DNA of 50,584 bases from Prevotella sp. CAG:485 (GCA_000437495.1 FR897862.1:22202-72785), one strand, 5' to 3'; shown: positions 18,222 through 27,201, counted from the first letter of the stretch. The notes: generated by a model from the letters alone, not told the origin. A program made the numbers and translations.

Positions 18222-20509
18222 TCCACCGGCATCACCAAAACCTCGTCAATCAGCGCGTGATTGGTGTGCAGATTCATATTTTCGTCGTAGCTGTTGAACA
18301 CAATCCCCACATTGCTCTTAACGGCCGGCAGATTCACAATCACCGCGTTCGTCAGGCCCCAGTCGTTCCAGTTGGCCACCCCGCGGTGCGGCATCACCAC
18401 CGTACCCGCCTTGTTGCCGTTGAGCGTCAGCGTACGCACCGCGCACTTGTTCTCCGTGTTCACCGGCCCGTTGCCATTGGCGTAACGCAGCATCACAGCG
18501 TAGCGCCCCGGCGCTTTCACCTCCACCGGCACCACAATCTCGCCCGTGGCGTGGTCAACTTCGCGGAAGCCCTTGCCGTGATACCCTGCGAGGCTTATAT
18601 TTGGCCTGTAGCTCACTTCAGCGCTCTCCATGACCAAACCCTCATCCGGCAGCTGAAACGCCGCCACAGGGCCGTAATAGCACGGTTCTGAGGCAAACCC
18701 CTCTATACCGTCGCTGCTGATGCCCGTAACCTGCCATTCACCAACCTCCGAAACGGGCCACGACGTGGTGTTGGTGTCAGCCACACGCTTGCCGTTGTGG
18801 TAGACACGGTAGCTGCCTATGTACTCTATCGGGTTCCACTGCAGCATATCGCCGCCCGTGGCCGCGTCGGTGAGGATTCGGGCCACCGGAGTCAGCGGAG
18901 CCTTCACATTAGCCGTCTTGTTCACCTTCTGCACAGGCAGAGGCTCGTTGTTGAGCGTAATCACCACATCCGCGCCTTTCTTCAGCTCCCTGGCGCTCAG
19001 GAAACAGCCGTCGGCAGCCTTGCGCTCCTTTCCGTTCACCTTCACAGACGCAATCTTGTTGCCGAAGCCGCTCACCGTGATGTTCAGCCGCGCGCCCCGA
19101 TACGGGAAATTCTCCAGCGTGCGAGTGCCCGCAAGAGCTTCCGGCACCACAGGCGCTATCCGCAAACCATCCTTCTCAAAATGAATGCCGAACAGAATCT
19201 GCTGCGTCAGCGCTATGTTGCCGCTCAGCGACCACAGCATATTGCTTGAGTTCAGCTCCGTGTAGATGTCGCCGTTGTCGAGGTTGAAGTTCTCCTTGTT
19301 GGTGGCGAAGAGGGCCGCCGGACGCACAATAGAGCCCATGCCTTGCATCACACCCTCGCCGTTGCCCGCCTTGGCGTTGGCAAGAGTCCAGTAAGCCGCC
19401 ACAAACGGCCACAGAGCATTGTTGTGGTAGTTGGGCATATCGGCAATCTGCGGAAAGAAAATGGCCGGCCCGAACGGCGTTACCGGCACACTCTCCGTTA
19501 TCGTCTTGCTCTGTTCGGCGTCGGCAATGCCGTAGAGAATGGCAAGGGCGGCGCCAAGGGTCTCCTCGCGCGGGTTCATCAGCAGGTTCTGACGCCCGTA
19601 GCGGTACATGCCGTAATAGCCCTTGTCGGCCATGTAGAACACCTCGTTTATCAGCTTCGCCATGCCTTGGCTCTGCGCGTCCCACTGCGCAGCCTCCTTC
19701 TTCTTGCCCAACGCCTCGGCCATCTCGCCAAGGATGCCCGTGGCGGCGGCATGCACAATGTTGGTGTTGGAGGCTTCCGAGGCGTAGATGTCGGCCGTCT
19801 GCATCCAGCGCGGATAGCTCTGCTCGCGCCAGTCAATGAACGACGTCTCGCCGCGCACCGTGCCCTGCGGCGTGTATACCACCTCGCGGTCGTCGGCCAT
19901 GGAGCGGCACCCTACCCCGTAGGCATACTCCAGCCACGCGCGGTCGCCCGTTACCTTATACACCTCCCAGGCCGCCAGGAGCCATACCATACGGTCGGTG
20001 CTGACGGGCCACGCGCCGCCGCTGCCCGTATCCTGCACTATCACCCCGCGACTGTTCACCTTGCGCTTCAGCGACGTCATCGACGCCTCCGGCTGCAGCG
20101 CCGCCATACTCAGGATGATGGAGTACGACACATCGCGCGTCCACACGCCCGCCCATTCCTTGCCTGTGCGCAGCGTGGTGTCGGCCTCCACGGCGTTCAC
20201 CATCTCGTCGAGACCCATGTTATAGACGGCTGCCAGCAGCTTCTCCGGCGTCTTCAGACGCGGATAGGCGCTAAGGTCATTCTTGCGCCGCCATGTCTGC
20301 TCCACCGGCATGAAATATCTCGGCCGAGCCTTATAATTGCCTGTTATCTCCTCTTCCGACACGGCGTAAGCCTTGTATTCACCCTGCACAATGCTGTCGC
20401 CCACCCAGGCGTAGGCTGCCGTCGACACCACCGTGTCGCGCGGTCCCCCTGCCAACGCCGGGAGGCTTGCCAACGCGCACAGACCCGCTGTGAGTATCAC
20501 TCTTTTCAT
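18218..20509 (-). CDS. Secreted (alpha/alpha)6-barrel glycosidase with C-terminal carbohydrate-binding region
   Basis: The protein has 763 residues from ATG 20509. I chose this start because MKRVILTAGLCALASLPALA is a clean signal peptide. A reading frame open to 20635 would pass the promoter. The central region has features of six-hairpin glycosidases (GH63/trehalase-like, MGH1-type): WAGVWTRDVSYSIILS, GGAWPVSTDRMVWLLAAWE, ETSFIDWREQSYPRWMQ, NYHNNALWPFVAAYW. The exact GH family and catalytic acids cannot be fixed by eye. After about residue 510 come a beta-sandwich, an FN3-like segment (GDMLQWNPIEYIGSYRVYHNG) and a CBM35-like C-terminus (GRYAVMLRYANGNGP). It is probably periplasmic or surface-exposed and acts on oligosaccharides. 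It is first in a two-gene operon with the 17496 lipoprotein. Confidence 0.82.
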   Translation of the reverse strand: MKRVILTAGLCALASLPALAGGPRDTVVSTAAYAWVGDSIVQGEYKAYAVSEEEITGNYKARPRYFMPVEQTWRRKNDLSAYPRLKTPEKLLAAVYNMGLDEMVNAVEADTTLRTGKEWAGVWTRDVSYSIILSMAALQPEASMTSLKRKVNSRGVIVQDTGSGGAWPVSTDRMVWLLAAWEVYKVTGDRAWLEYAYGVGCRSMADDREVVYTPQGTVRGETSFIDWREQSYPRWMQTADIYASEASNTNIVHAAATGILGEMAEALGKKKEAAQWDAQSQGMAKLINEVFYMADKGYYGMYRYGRQNLLMNPREETLGAALAILYGIADAEQSKTITESVPVTPFGPAIFFPQIADMPNYHNNALWPFVAAYWTLANAKAGNGEGVMQGMGSIVRPAALFATNKENFNLDNGDIYTELNSSNMLWSLSGNIALTQQILFGIHFEKDGLRIAPVVPEALAGTRTLENFPYRGARLNITVSGFGNKIASVKVNGKERKAADGCFLSARELKKGADVVITLNNEPLPVQKVNKTANVKAPLTPVARILTDAATGGDMLQWNPIEYIGSYRVYHNGKRVADTNTTSWPVSEVGEWQVTGISSDGIEGFASEPCYYGPVAAFQLPDEGLVMESAEVSYRPNISLAGYHGKGFREVDHATGEIVVPVEVKAPGRYAVMLRYANGNGPVNTENKCAVRTLTLNGNKAGTVVMPHRGVANWNDWGLTNAVIVNLPAVKSNVGIVFNSYDENMNLHTNHALIDEVLVMPVE

Positions 20510-20598
20510 ACCTGCTGTCTTACTTACCTTTGATTGCATATAAAAAACCCTTCCCGAAACCGCGCCGCCTGCTGCGACGCACATTCCGGGAATGTCTA

Positions 20599-20628
20599 CA
20601 AAATTAACACTTTTCGGGCAAATACAAA
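20599..20628 (-). promoter_or_regulatory. Promoter of the glycosidase-lipoprotein operon
   Basis: On the minus strand TTTG (20628-20625), an 18-bp spacer, then TAATTTTG (20606-20599). The leader to ATG 20509 would be about 83 nt. A 9-bp TAGCTA array lies just upstream. Confidence 0.65.
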
Positions 20629-20640
20629 AACCCACCCTAA

Positions 20641-20658
20641 ATTAGCTAAATTAGCTAC
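20641..20658 (+). repeat. Short 9-bp array, TAGCTA family
   Basis: Two units, ATTAGCTAA and ATTAGCTAC, lie between the rnr stop and the glycosidase promoter. Confidence 0.65.
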
Positions 20659-20692
20659 AAGGCTACCGCTTGCGCCCTCACTGCTTGCGCCC

Positions 20693-22900
20693 TCACCGCT
20701 TGCGCCTCTTCTGCTTCCCTCTCTCCTTCTCCTTCTGCTTCAGCGGCTTGTTGGGGTTGCCGTGGTCTTCAATCAGCGCAAAGTCGAGCTGCTTGCGCTC
20801 CAGGTCTGCGCGCGCCACCTGCACCTTCACCTCGTCGCCGAGAGTGTAGCGCCGGTTATGGCGCCGCCCAATGAGGCAGTAGTTCTTCTCGTCGAAGTCG
20901 TAGTAGTCGTCCGCCAGGTCGCGGATAGGCACCAATCCCTCGCACATATTCTCCGTCAGCTCCACATACAGACCCCACTCCGTAACGCCCGACACCACGC
21001 CGTCGTAAACCTCGCCGAGACGCTCCTGCATGAACTCAACCTGCTTGTAGCGTATCGACGCGCGCTCGGCGTTGGCGGCAAGCTGTTCCATGTCGGAGCA
21101 ATGGCGGCACTGTTCCTCCAGCTTCTCCGTGTTTGCCGACCGGTGATTCTCGGCATAGCGCCGCAGCAGCCGGTGTACCATCATGTCCGGGTAACGGCGT
21201 ATGGGTGAGGTGAAATGCGTGTAGAACGGCATTGCCAGGCCGTAATGGCCGCGGTTGTCGGTGGTGTAGAGAGCCTTTGCCATCGAGCGGATGGTGAGTA
21301 TCGACAGCATGTTCTCCTCGCCCTGCCCCTTGACGTCCTTCAGCAGCCTGTTGAGGCTATTGTTCACCTCGCGCGACGTGCCGTCGGGATTCACCTTGTA
21401 GCCGAAACGAGCCGCTATGCCCGCAAGGTTCTGCAGCTTCTCCGGGTCGGGATTGTCGTGCACACGGTAGACGAAGCTCTTGGCCTTGCGACCCTTGGGT
21501 ACATCGCCAATGTGGGCGGCCACCGTCTGGTTGGCCAGCAGCATGAACTCCTCGATGAGCTTGTTGGCATCCTTCGACTCCTTGAAATAGACGCTCAGCG
21601 GCTTGCCGTTCTTGTCAATCTCAAAGCGCACCTCAGCGCGTTCAAACTCCAGCGCCCCCGCCTTGTAGCGCTTCTCGCGCAGCTTCTTGGCCAACCGGTC
21701 GAGCGTGAGAATCTCCGACGAATACTCGCCCCTTTTCTGCTCAATGATTTCCTGCGCCTCCTCGTAGGTGAAACGCCGGTTTGAGCGGATTACCGTGGGG
21801 CGGATGCGGTAGTCGAGCACCTTTGCCTCGCTGTCGAGGGTGAAGATTACCGAGAATGTCAGCTTGTCCTCGTCGGGACGCAGCGAGCAGATGCCGTTGC
21901 TGAGGCGCTCGGGCAGCATCGGTATGGTGCGGTCTACCAGATAGACACTCGTGGCACGCTTGCGCGCCTCCTTCTCCAGAATGGTCTTGTACTGCACATA
22001 ATGCGTTACGTCGGCAATATGCACACCCACCTCCCAGCGGCCCTCGCCGATGGTGCGGATGCTCAGCGCGTCGTCGAAGTCCTTGGCGTCGCGCGGGTCG
22101 ATGGTGAACGTCGGCACCTTGCGGAAATCCTCGCGCTTGGCCACCTCCTCAGGCGTTATGCCCGCGTCGATTTTCTCTGCGGCCGCCTCAACGCTCTCCG
22201 GGTACTTATACGGCAGTCCGAACTCGGCCAAGATGGCATTCATCTCCGCGGTGTTCTCGCCCTTGCGGCCAAGAACGTCCACAATCTCGCCTATGGGGTT
22301 CATCTGATCCTGCGGCCACGACGTGATACGCGCTATGCCCTTGTCGCCCGAGTGTGCGCCCCGCAGCTTGTTCTTGGGTATGACGATGTCGGCGGCTAAG
22401 AATTTCGAGTCGGGCACCAGGGCGGCGTAGTTGCGTTCCACCTTTACCGTGCCGATGAAGTTCTGATCCTTGCGCTCCAGAATCTCCACCACACGCGCTT
22501 CGGGGTCGGCACCGCGGCGCGACGCCGAAATCTCCACGCGCACACGGTCGCCGTTGAGAGCGTGCAGCGAGTTACGCTCGGCCACCGCGATGTCTTCGTC
22601 GTCTATCACCACCCAGTTGCGGCCGTTGCTGCGACGGCTGAAGATGCCCTCCATCACATTGCCGCGGTTGCCCGGACTCTTGTACTTGCCCAAAGCAACC
22701 TCCTGAATCTCTTCGGCGGCCACCAGGTCGTCGAGCAGATTCAGAATGTCATTGCGCACCGCTGCCTGCGTGCAACCGATGCCGTAGGCAATCTGCTTGT
22801 AGTTGAACGAACGCTTCGGATTAGCTTCCAGGAAATCCAGCACAGCCTTAGCCATGTCGGTTTTTCTGATTCTTTTATTGACGGGAGTTTTCTTCTTCAT
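20693..22900 (-). CDS. rnr: Ribonuclease R
   Basis: RNase R is a processive 3'-5' exoribonuclease that degrades structured RNA. The protein has 735 residues. The N-terminal helix-turn-helix (RKTDMAKAVLDFLEANPKRS) and cold-shock domains precede the RNB catalytic domain. The RNB metal-binding motif TIDPRDAKDFDDALS lies near residue 270 and carries the expected Asp cluster. SPIRRYPDMMVHRLL near residue 565 is the RNB signature. An S1 domain (LGEVYDGVVSGVTEWGLYVEL) and a basic tail (KQKEKERGKQKRRKR) end the protein, as is usual for RNase R rather than RNase II. The start ATG at 22900 is followed at once by a basic stretch, typical of the family. No clear TAnnTTTG promoter was found upstream. The gene looks intact. 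Confidence 0.95.
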   Translation of the reverse strand: MKKKTPVNKRIRKTDMAKAVLDFLEANPKRSFNYKQIAYGIGCTQAAVRNDILNLLDDLVAAEEIQEVALGKYKSPGNRGNVMEGIFSRRSNGRNWVVIDDEDIAVAERNSLHALNGDRVRVEISASRRGADPEARVVEILERKDQNFIGTVKVERNYAALVPDSKFLAADIVIPKNKLRGAHSGDKGIARITSWPQDQMNPIGEIVDVLGRKGENTAEMNAILAEFGLPYKYPESVEAAAEKIDAGITPEEVAKREDFRKVPTFTIDPRDAKDFDDALSIRTIGEGRWEVGVHIADVTHYVQYKTILEKEARKRATSVYLVDRTIPMLPERLSNGICSLRPDEDKLTFSVIFTLDSEAKVLDYRIRPTVIRSNRRFTYEEAQEIIEQKRGEYSSEILTLDRLAKKLREKRYKAGALEFERAEVRFEIDKNGKPLSVYFKESKDANKLIEEFMLLANQTVAAHIGDVPKGRKAKSFVYRVHDNPDPEKLQNLAGIAARFGYKVNPDGTSREVNNSLNRLLKDVKGQGEENMLSILTIRSMAKALYTTDNRGHYGLAMPFYTHFTSPIRRYPDMMVHRLLRRYAENHRSANTEKLEEQCRHCSDMEQLAANAERASIRYKQVEFMQERLGEVYDGVVSGVTEWGLYVELTENMCEGLVPIRDLADDYYDFDEKNYCLIGRRHNRRYTLGDEVKVQVARADLERKQLDFALIEDHGNPNKPLKQKEKERGKQKRRKR

Positions 22901-23000
22901 TATTTCCGATACCTTATCTCATTAACAACTGAGCCGTTTTTTTCTTTTGCCGCACGCATTTTTTTTCTTTAGCTGCCGCCTTTTTCTTTGGCTCTTGCCT

Positions 23001-23045
23001 TTTAGCTAATTTAGCTAATTTAGCTTTTTTAGCTAATTTAGCCTG
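23001..23045. repeat. 9-bp tandem repeat array, TAGCTA family
   Basis: Five units: TTTAGCTAA twice, TTTAGCTTT, TTTAGCTAA, TTTAGCCTG. The TTAGCTAA core is its own reverse complement, so the array has no strand. Confidence 0.85.
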
Positions 23046-23050
23046 GCTGC

Positions 23051-23133
23051 TTAAGAGCTTGCAGGTAGCCATAATTTTGGTGCCGGCGCAGGCTTTAGCC
23101 GCGAATAAAGAGCAGGCGCAGGCTTTAGCCGCG
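23051..23133 (+). repeat. Dispersed repeat, copy C plus partial tandem copy
   Basis: A full copy at 23051-23103 (TTAAGAGCTTGCAGGTAGCC, ATAATTTTGGTGCCGGCGCA, GGCTTTAGCCGCG) is followed at 23112-23133 by a second copy of only the hairpin end (GCAGGCGCAGGCTTTAGCCG). Confidence 0.85.
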
Positions 23134-23202
23134 TTTCCTTTCGTCGCGCAGCCGGTTAGCTAAAGCCCGCCCTTAGCCGCGCCTGCGCTCGCGCTAAAGC
23201 AA

Positions 23203-23239
23203 CAAGGTGCGGGCTTGCAGGGTCGCAAACCGCACCTTG
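23203..23239 (-). terminator. gap terminator hairpin
   Basis: CAAGGTGCGG at 23203-23212 is the exact inverse of CCGCACCTTG at 23230-23239, with an inner TTGC/GCAA stem. It begins 22 bp after the gap stop. The following T-run is short (TTGTTGCTTT), so termination may need help. Confidence 0.7.
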
Positions 23240-23261
23240 TGTGTCATTGGCAGTGAGCCGC

Positions 23262-24272
23262 TTAGCCGTTTACCTTGGCCATGTGGGCAATCAGATCAAG
23301 CACCTTGTTCGAGTAGCCGATCTCATTGTCGTACCACGATACCACCTTCACGAACTTGTCGCTCAAATATACACCTGCCGTAGCGTCGAAGATGCTTGTC
23401 AGCGCGCAGCCCAGGAAGTCGGAGCTTACCACTGCGTCTTCAGTGTATCCGAGCACGCCTTTCAGCTCACCTTCGCTGGCAGCCTTCATAGCGGCGCAGA
23501 TCTGCTCTTTGGTAGCCGGGTTCTTCAGGTTCACCGTCAGGTCTACCACGCTCACGTCCAGAGTCGGCACGCGCATGGAGATGCCTGTCAGCTTGCCGTT
23601 CAGCTCGGGGATAACCTTGCCAACAGCCTTGGCGGCACCCGTCGATGACGGAATGATGTTGCCGGAAGCTGCGCGACCGCCGCGCCAGTCTTTCATGCTC
23701 GGGCCGTCTACCGTCTTCTGAGTGGCTGTGATGCTGTGTACAGTCGTCATCAGGCCTGATTCAATGCCGAAGTTGTCGTTCAGCACCTTGGCTACCGGAG
23801 CCAGGCAGTTGGTGGTGCAGGAAGCGTTGCTGACAAACTGTGTGCCTTTTACGTATGAGTTCTGGTTTACGCCGCATACGAACATCGGGGTGTCGTCTTT
23901 CGACGGTGCCGACATAACAACATATTTTGCACCGGCCTCAATGTGGCCCTGTGCCAGTTCCTTGGTCAGGAAGCGGCCCGTGGATTCTACCACGTATTCT
24001 ACGCCGACTTCGCCCCAGCCTATCTCTGCCGGATTCTTGCAGGCAGTTACACGGATGGGCTTGCCGTTGACTATCAGCAGGCTCTTGTCCATGTCGTAGT
24101 CTACCGTACCCTCGAAGCGGCCGTGCATGGTGTCATACTTCAGCATGTATGCCATGTAATCCACCGGCAGAAGGTCGTTGATGGCCACTACCTCTATGTC
24201 CTCGCGCTTCGTCGATGCGCGGAATACAAAACGACCGATACGGCCGAATCCGTTTATTCCTACTTTTGTCAT
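23262..24272 (-). CDS. gap: Glyceraldehyde-3-phosphate dehydrogenase, type I
   Basis: The enzyme oxidatively phosphorylates glyceraldehyde-3-phosphate with NAD in glycolysis. The 336-residue length is standard. The NAD-binding motif INGFGRIGR is at residues 6-14, and the catalytic Cys152 is in SNASCTTNCLAP. The conserved SWYDNEIGYS segment lies near the C-terminus (WYDNEIGYSNKVLDL). Codon choice is more uniform than in neighbours, as expected of a highly expressed gene. It has a canonical promoter at 24434-24403 and a leader of about 120 nt with two hairpins. It is followed by a hairpin terminator and looks monocistronic. Confidence 0.97.
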   Translation of the reverse strand: MTKVGINGFGRIGRFVFRASTKREDIEVVAINDLLPVDYMAYMLKYDTMHGRFEGTVDYDMDKSLLIVNGKPIRVTACKNPAEIGWGEVGVEYVVESTGRFLTKELAQGHIEAGAKYVVMSAPSKDDTPMFVCGVNQNSYVKGTQFVSNASCTTNCLAPVAKVLNDNFGIESGLMTTVHSITATQKTVDGPSMKDWRGGRAASGNIIPSSTGAAKAVGKVIPELNGKLTGISMRVPTLDVSVVDLTVNLKNPATKEQICAAMKAASEGELKGVLGYTEDAVVSSDFLGCALTSIFDATAGVYLSDKFVKVVSWYDNEIGYSNKVLDLIAHMAKVNG

Positions 24273-24325
24273 CGTAGTCTGTGTGTTTTTTGTGTTTATA
24301 AAAATTTTTTCTACTTTTGCGTTGT

Positions 24326-24372
24326 CCCGTCCTTCTGACGGGCGTTTATGTCCCCTTTCGCGGGGGAAACAT
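24326..24372 (-). promoter_or_regulatory. Two consecutive hairpins in the gap leader
   Basis: CCCGTC (24326-24331) pairs with GACGGG (24337-24342), and ATGT-CCCC (24348-24355) pairs with GGGG...ACAT (24362-24372). Both lie in the predicted gap 5' leader. A regulatory or RNA-stabilising role is possible, but no known riboswitch is recognised. Confidence 0.4.
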
Positions 24373-24402
24373 TCTTTTTTGCCTTATTAACCTGTAGCGC
24401 TG

Positions 24403-24434
24403 CAAAATTAGCAATAATTTCCTTAGCGTGCAAA
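24403..24434 (-). promoter_or_regulatory. Promoter of gap
   Basis: On the minus strand TTTG (24434-24431), exactly 20 bp, then TAATTTTG (24410-24403). The transcript start is expected near 24396, about 120 nt before the ATG. Confidence 0.78.
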
Positions 24435-24533
24435 TCATTAAGGCTTTTTTCTCTTCTCAACTCCGCCTGGGGCTGCCAACCCTCCGCCCCTCTCTTCGTT
24501 ATAACAATTGTAAATAAAAAAATATTTCTGACC

Positions 24534-24971
24534 ATGGGAAAATTTCTATCCGATTTCAAGGCCTTTGCCATGAAGGGCAACCTCATTGACATGGCTGTGG
24601 GCGTAATCATCGGCGGTGCGTTCGGCAAGATCGTCACCTCGCTCGTCAACGACATCATCATGCCCGTTTTTGCCGCTTTAGGCAACGCCGGCGACTTCAA
24701 AACCCTGAAATGGGTGCTTAAAAAGGGCAGCGACGCCGCCGCCGAAGGGCAGGCAGCCGTGGAGGAAGTGGCCATCAACTACGGCATGTTTATCCAGAAC
24801 ATCGTCGACTTCCTCATCATCGCCTTCAGCATCTTCGTGGCCTTGCGCGTGGTCATGAAGTTCAAGAAACAGGAAGAAGAGGCACCTGCCGCCGCTCCCG
24901 AGCCCTCCAACGAAGAGAAACTCCTCACCCAGATCCGCGACCTCCTCGCCCAAGAGCGCAAAAGCAAATAA
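24534..24971 (+). CDS. mscL: Large-conductance mechanosensitive channel
   Basis: MscL opens under membrane tension to release osmolytes during hypo-osmotic shock. The 145 residues start MGKFLSDFKAFAMKGN, the usual amphipathic N-terminal helix, which is why ATG 24534 is chosen over an in-frame ATG at 24348. TM1 is at about residues 16-43 (IDMAVGVIIGGAFGKIVTSL) and contains the conserved gate region. TM2 is at about residues 84-108 (IQNIVDFLIIAFSIFVALRV). The C-terminal helix (NEEKLLTQIRDLLAQERKSK) is the family bundle. An Ala/Glu/Pro linker (EEEAPAAAPEP) makes it slightly longer than E. coli MscL. No good TAnnTTTG promoter was found. It ends at a 36-bp palindrome shared with the convergent LRR gene. 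Confidence 0.96.
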   Translation: MGKFLSDFKAFAMKGNLIDMAVGVIIGGAFGKIVTSLVNDIIMPVFAALGNAGDFKTLKWVLKKGSDAAAEGQAAVEEVAINYGMFIQNIVDFLIIAFSIFVALRVVMKFKKQEEEAPAAAPEPSNEEKLLTQIRDLLAQERKSK

Positions 24972-24998
24972 GCTTAGCAGACCCGCTTTTTTGTAATT

Positions 24999-25034
24999 TA
25001 TGTGGCTTATGTGATTAATCACATAAGCCACATA
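24999..25034. terminator. Perfect 36-bp palindrome between convergent genes
   Basis: TATGTGGCTTATGTGATT is followed immediately by its exact reverse complement. It is built of two TTATGT-family 9-bp units per arm. It lies 27 bp after the mscL stop and 16 bp from the LRR gene stop, so a bidirectional terminator is likely. A T-run precedes it (CTTTTTTGT). Confidence 0.75.
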
Positions 25035-25050
25035 AGTCACATTAACCCTC

Positions 25051-26961
25051 TCAGGGCACCATCACCTTGCGCACCTTGCTGCCCTGGCGCACAATAAAGA
25101 TGCCGCCGTGGCTGTCGGGGTTCACGCGCTCGCCCTGCAGGTTATACCACACCTCAGGCGCGTTGGCGTCAGCGTCAGCAACGTCAACACCCACCGTGCC
25201 GCCGTCGAAACCGGCACCGCCGCCACCGTCAGGTGCTCCCGACGTGCGGTGCCCCGACACAAAGCTCACATGAAACAGCGGGTTGACGTGCGTCGTCGTC
25301 TGCCCGGCCTCCTGACACGGATGAGTGGAGAAAGCATACGGCGAATCCTTTATCACACGCAGCTTCTTGCCCTCGTTCTTCACATGAGCCACATAGTGGA
25401 ACGTGTCGTAGTGCGACACAGGCTTCGACGAGATGTCGTAAATCTTCTTGCCGCTGCCATTGCCGTCGTCGGTAGCCTTGCGCGAGAAGTCCTCGCCACC
25501 GATGGCAGTGTAGGGCGTCACCAGGTCGGCATGGCTGGCGCCGAGCCAGTAAGTGGCCTTGTCGCCCGTATAGTTCGGGTCATTGACAAGAATACGGAAA
25601 TCGCCGCTCACATTGCCGTTGTAACGCAGCTTGTAGTCGTTGGCGCTCACATACTCAAGCTCCCATTTGCGGCTTTCGTAGTCGTCCCAGCCGCTCGGCT
25701 TTATCCATTCGCCGTTCTCGTCAATCGTCCAGCCGTTGAACGTGCCGCATACCCACATACGCATCGCCTTCTTGCGCGTCAGCGTAACGTTGATAGTCAA
25801 CTTCTCGGCAACACCGGCGTTGCCTAACGGTTTGTAAGTGTAGCTGCCCGTGGTTGTTGACGGGCTGTTGAACGTGAACACGCCCAAAGTCTTGTTCACC
25901 GTGCCGCCCTTTTCATTCGATACCGTGCCGCGCATCACCGTGTCGCAGATCACCACCTCGTCTTCCGGACCCACATTGCGCTTCTGAGTAGAGCCCTGAC
26001 CGGTAACTACCATGTAAGCCCCGTTGCCATACTCAAACGGAATCTCAAGCGACGTCAGCGAGTTGTTAAGCAGCGTAAGCGCTTGGAAATTCAGCGGTTT
26101 GGTCTTCTGGTGAAAATCAATCTTACGCAGCATATTGTTACCGGCAGCATTCACCGTGATAGTCTTGTTGGAGTTGGTGGTGTAGACATCGCTCAGGTCA
26201 ATCTCCTCAACAGCGCAATAGCCGAACTGAATATTGATGGGTTTTGCCGTGTAAGGCTTGCCCTGATAGTCGAGAGGCAACACGCGACCCTCGTGCGGCA
26301 GACGCAGCTCCACAAGATTCGGGTTGTGATGCACCCACACCTGTTCTATGTTCGGCGAGTCCGACAGGTCAACAGTGCGTAGCACCGTGTTAAACTTCGA
26401 TAGCGTAGATTTGCACGCACTGTAGAACTCCGTCAGCTTCGGGCAGTCCTTCACCGACACACGCGCCAGCGTAAGGCAGTTGTTGAACGTGAAAGTAGTG
26501 AGATTCACACAGCTGTCGGCTATGATTTCCTCCACAGGCGCTGTCATCAGATTATTGTCCTCTTGGGAGGCATTCATAGAGATGCTGTTGGTGATTGACT
26601 TGATGCCCAGACCCGACACATCAATGTATTTCAGCTTGGTGAAATTACTGTTGCTGATGCTGATGGAAGAGTCGGAGACTTTGGTGAAATAGCGCAGACA
26701 GCGCAAATCCACCACCTCCTTGTAGGGGTTGGAGGCGTAGTCCTTCAGCAGAACTGAAAACGAAGTAACCTTATCCGTTTCAATCTTGCCGTTAGAGATA
26801 GCCGACGGATACTTGTCGGTGAGCCACTGACGCACCACAGCATCGGGGAAATACGTTTCATTGAAAGGCAGCAGCTTGGCATTAGCGCCGAGCGAGCCTA
26901 AGATGCCCACCGCCGCCATAATGACAGCAGGGGGGGCGATTCTTGACAAAATTCTATTCAT
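25051..26961 (-). CDS. Secreted leucine-rich-repeat surface protein
   Basis: The protein has 636 residues. A long signal peptide (residues 1-28, ending GANA) is followed by an irregular LRR region at about residues 90-320, seen as repeated L..L.V..CP.L and I..VDLSDSPNIEQVWVHHNPNLVELRL patterns. A beta-rich region follows (residues 330-560; MWVCGTFNGWTIDENGEWIKP resembles a starch-binding or SusE/F-like strand). A Gly-rich linker (GGGGAGFDGG) precedes the ending PEVWYNLQGERVNPDSHGG, IFIVRQGSKVRKVMVP. That YNLQG...IVRQG tail is common at the C-termini of secreted Bacteroidales proteins, and I do not claim a specific secretion system. The likely role is adhesion or ligand binding at the surface. 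It has a long, repeat-rich upstream region. Confidence 0.82.
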   Translation of the reverse strand: MNRILSRIAPPAVIMAAVGILGSLGANAKLLPFNETYFPDAVVRQWLTDKYPSAISNGKIETDKVTSFSVLLKDYASNPYKEVVDLRCLRYFTKVSDSSISISNSNFTKLKYIDVSGLGIKSITNSISMNASQEDNNLMTAPVEEIIADSCVNLTTFTFNNCLTLARVSVKDCPKLTEFYSACKSTLSKFNTVLRTVDLSDSPNIEQVWVHHNPNLVELRLPHEGRVLPLDYQGKPYTAKPINIQFGYCAVEEIDLSDVYTTNSNKTITVNAAGNNMLRKIDFHQKTKPLNFQALTLLNNSLTSLEIPFEYGNGAYMVVTGQGSTQKRNVGPEDEVVICDTVMRGTVSNEKGGTVNKTLGVFTFNSPSTTTGSYTYKPLGNAGVAEKLTINVTLTRKKAMRMWVCGTFNGWTIDENGEWIKPSGWDDYESRKWELEYVSANDYKLRYNGNVSGDFRILVNDPNYTGDKATYWLGASHADLVTPYTAIGGEDFSRKATDDGNGSGKKIYDISSKPVSHYDTFHYVAHVKNEGKKLRVIKDSPYAFSTHPCQEAGQTTTHVNPLFHVSFVSGHRTSGAPDGGGGAGFDGGTVGVDVADADANAPEVWYNLQGERVNPDSHGGIFIVRQGSKVRKVMVP

Positions 26962-27201
26962 ATTTTAAAAATTACTCACAAAATCATTTACATTAGGTCT
27001 AAACCCCACTGAGCCCCACCCCCCTTGAGGCAAACCCTTTGAGGCACTCCCTCTTTCAGGCTCACAGCCCTCTGAGGCAAACCCTCACTTTGAGGCTCAA
27101 ACCCTCTGTTAGGTTAATAAACCGGCATTTAAATTGCTTTGGATAAAAAAACCACCCATGCAATATCACACCATTCTTCCCCACCGCCTACCGCCTCTGC
27201 C

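Larger units (their letters stand above)
22901..23261. other. Intergenic region between gap and rnr, filled with repeats
   Basis: No gene is seen. It holds poly-T tracts near 22936-22990, a TAGCTA-type array (23001-23045), dispersed repeat copy C and a partial second copy (23051-23133), a GC-rich stretch with scattered GCTAAAGC words (23150-23200), and the gap terminator (23203-23239). Confidence 0.8.

Noticed and set aside
23001..23045. CRISPR-like array
   Set aside because: The units are 9 bp without spacers, and no cas genes are in the window.
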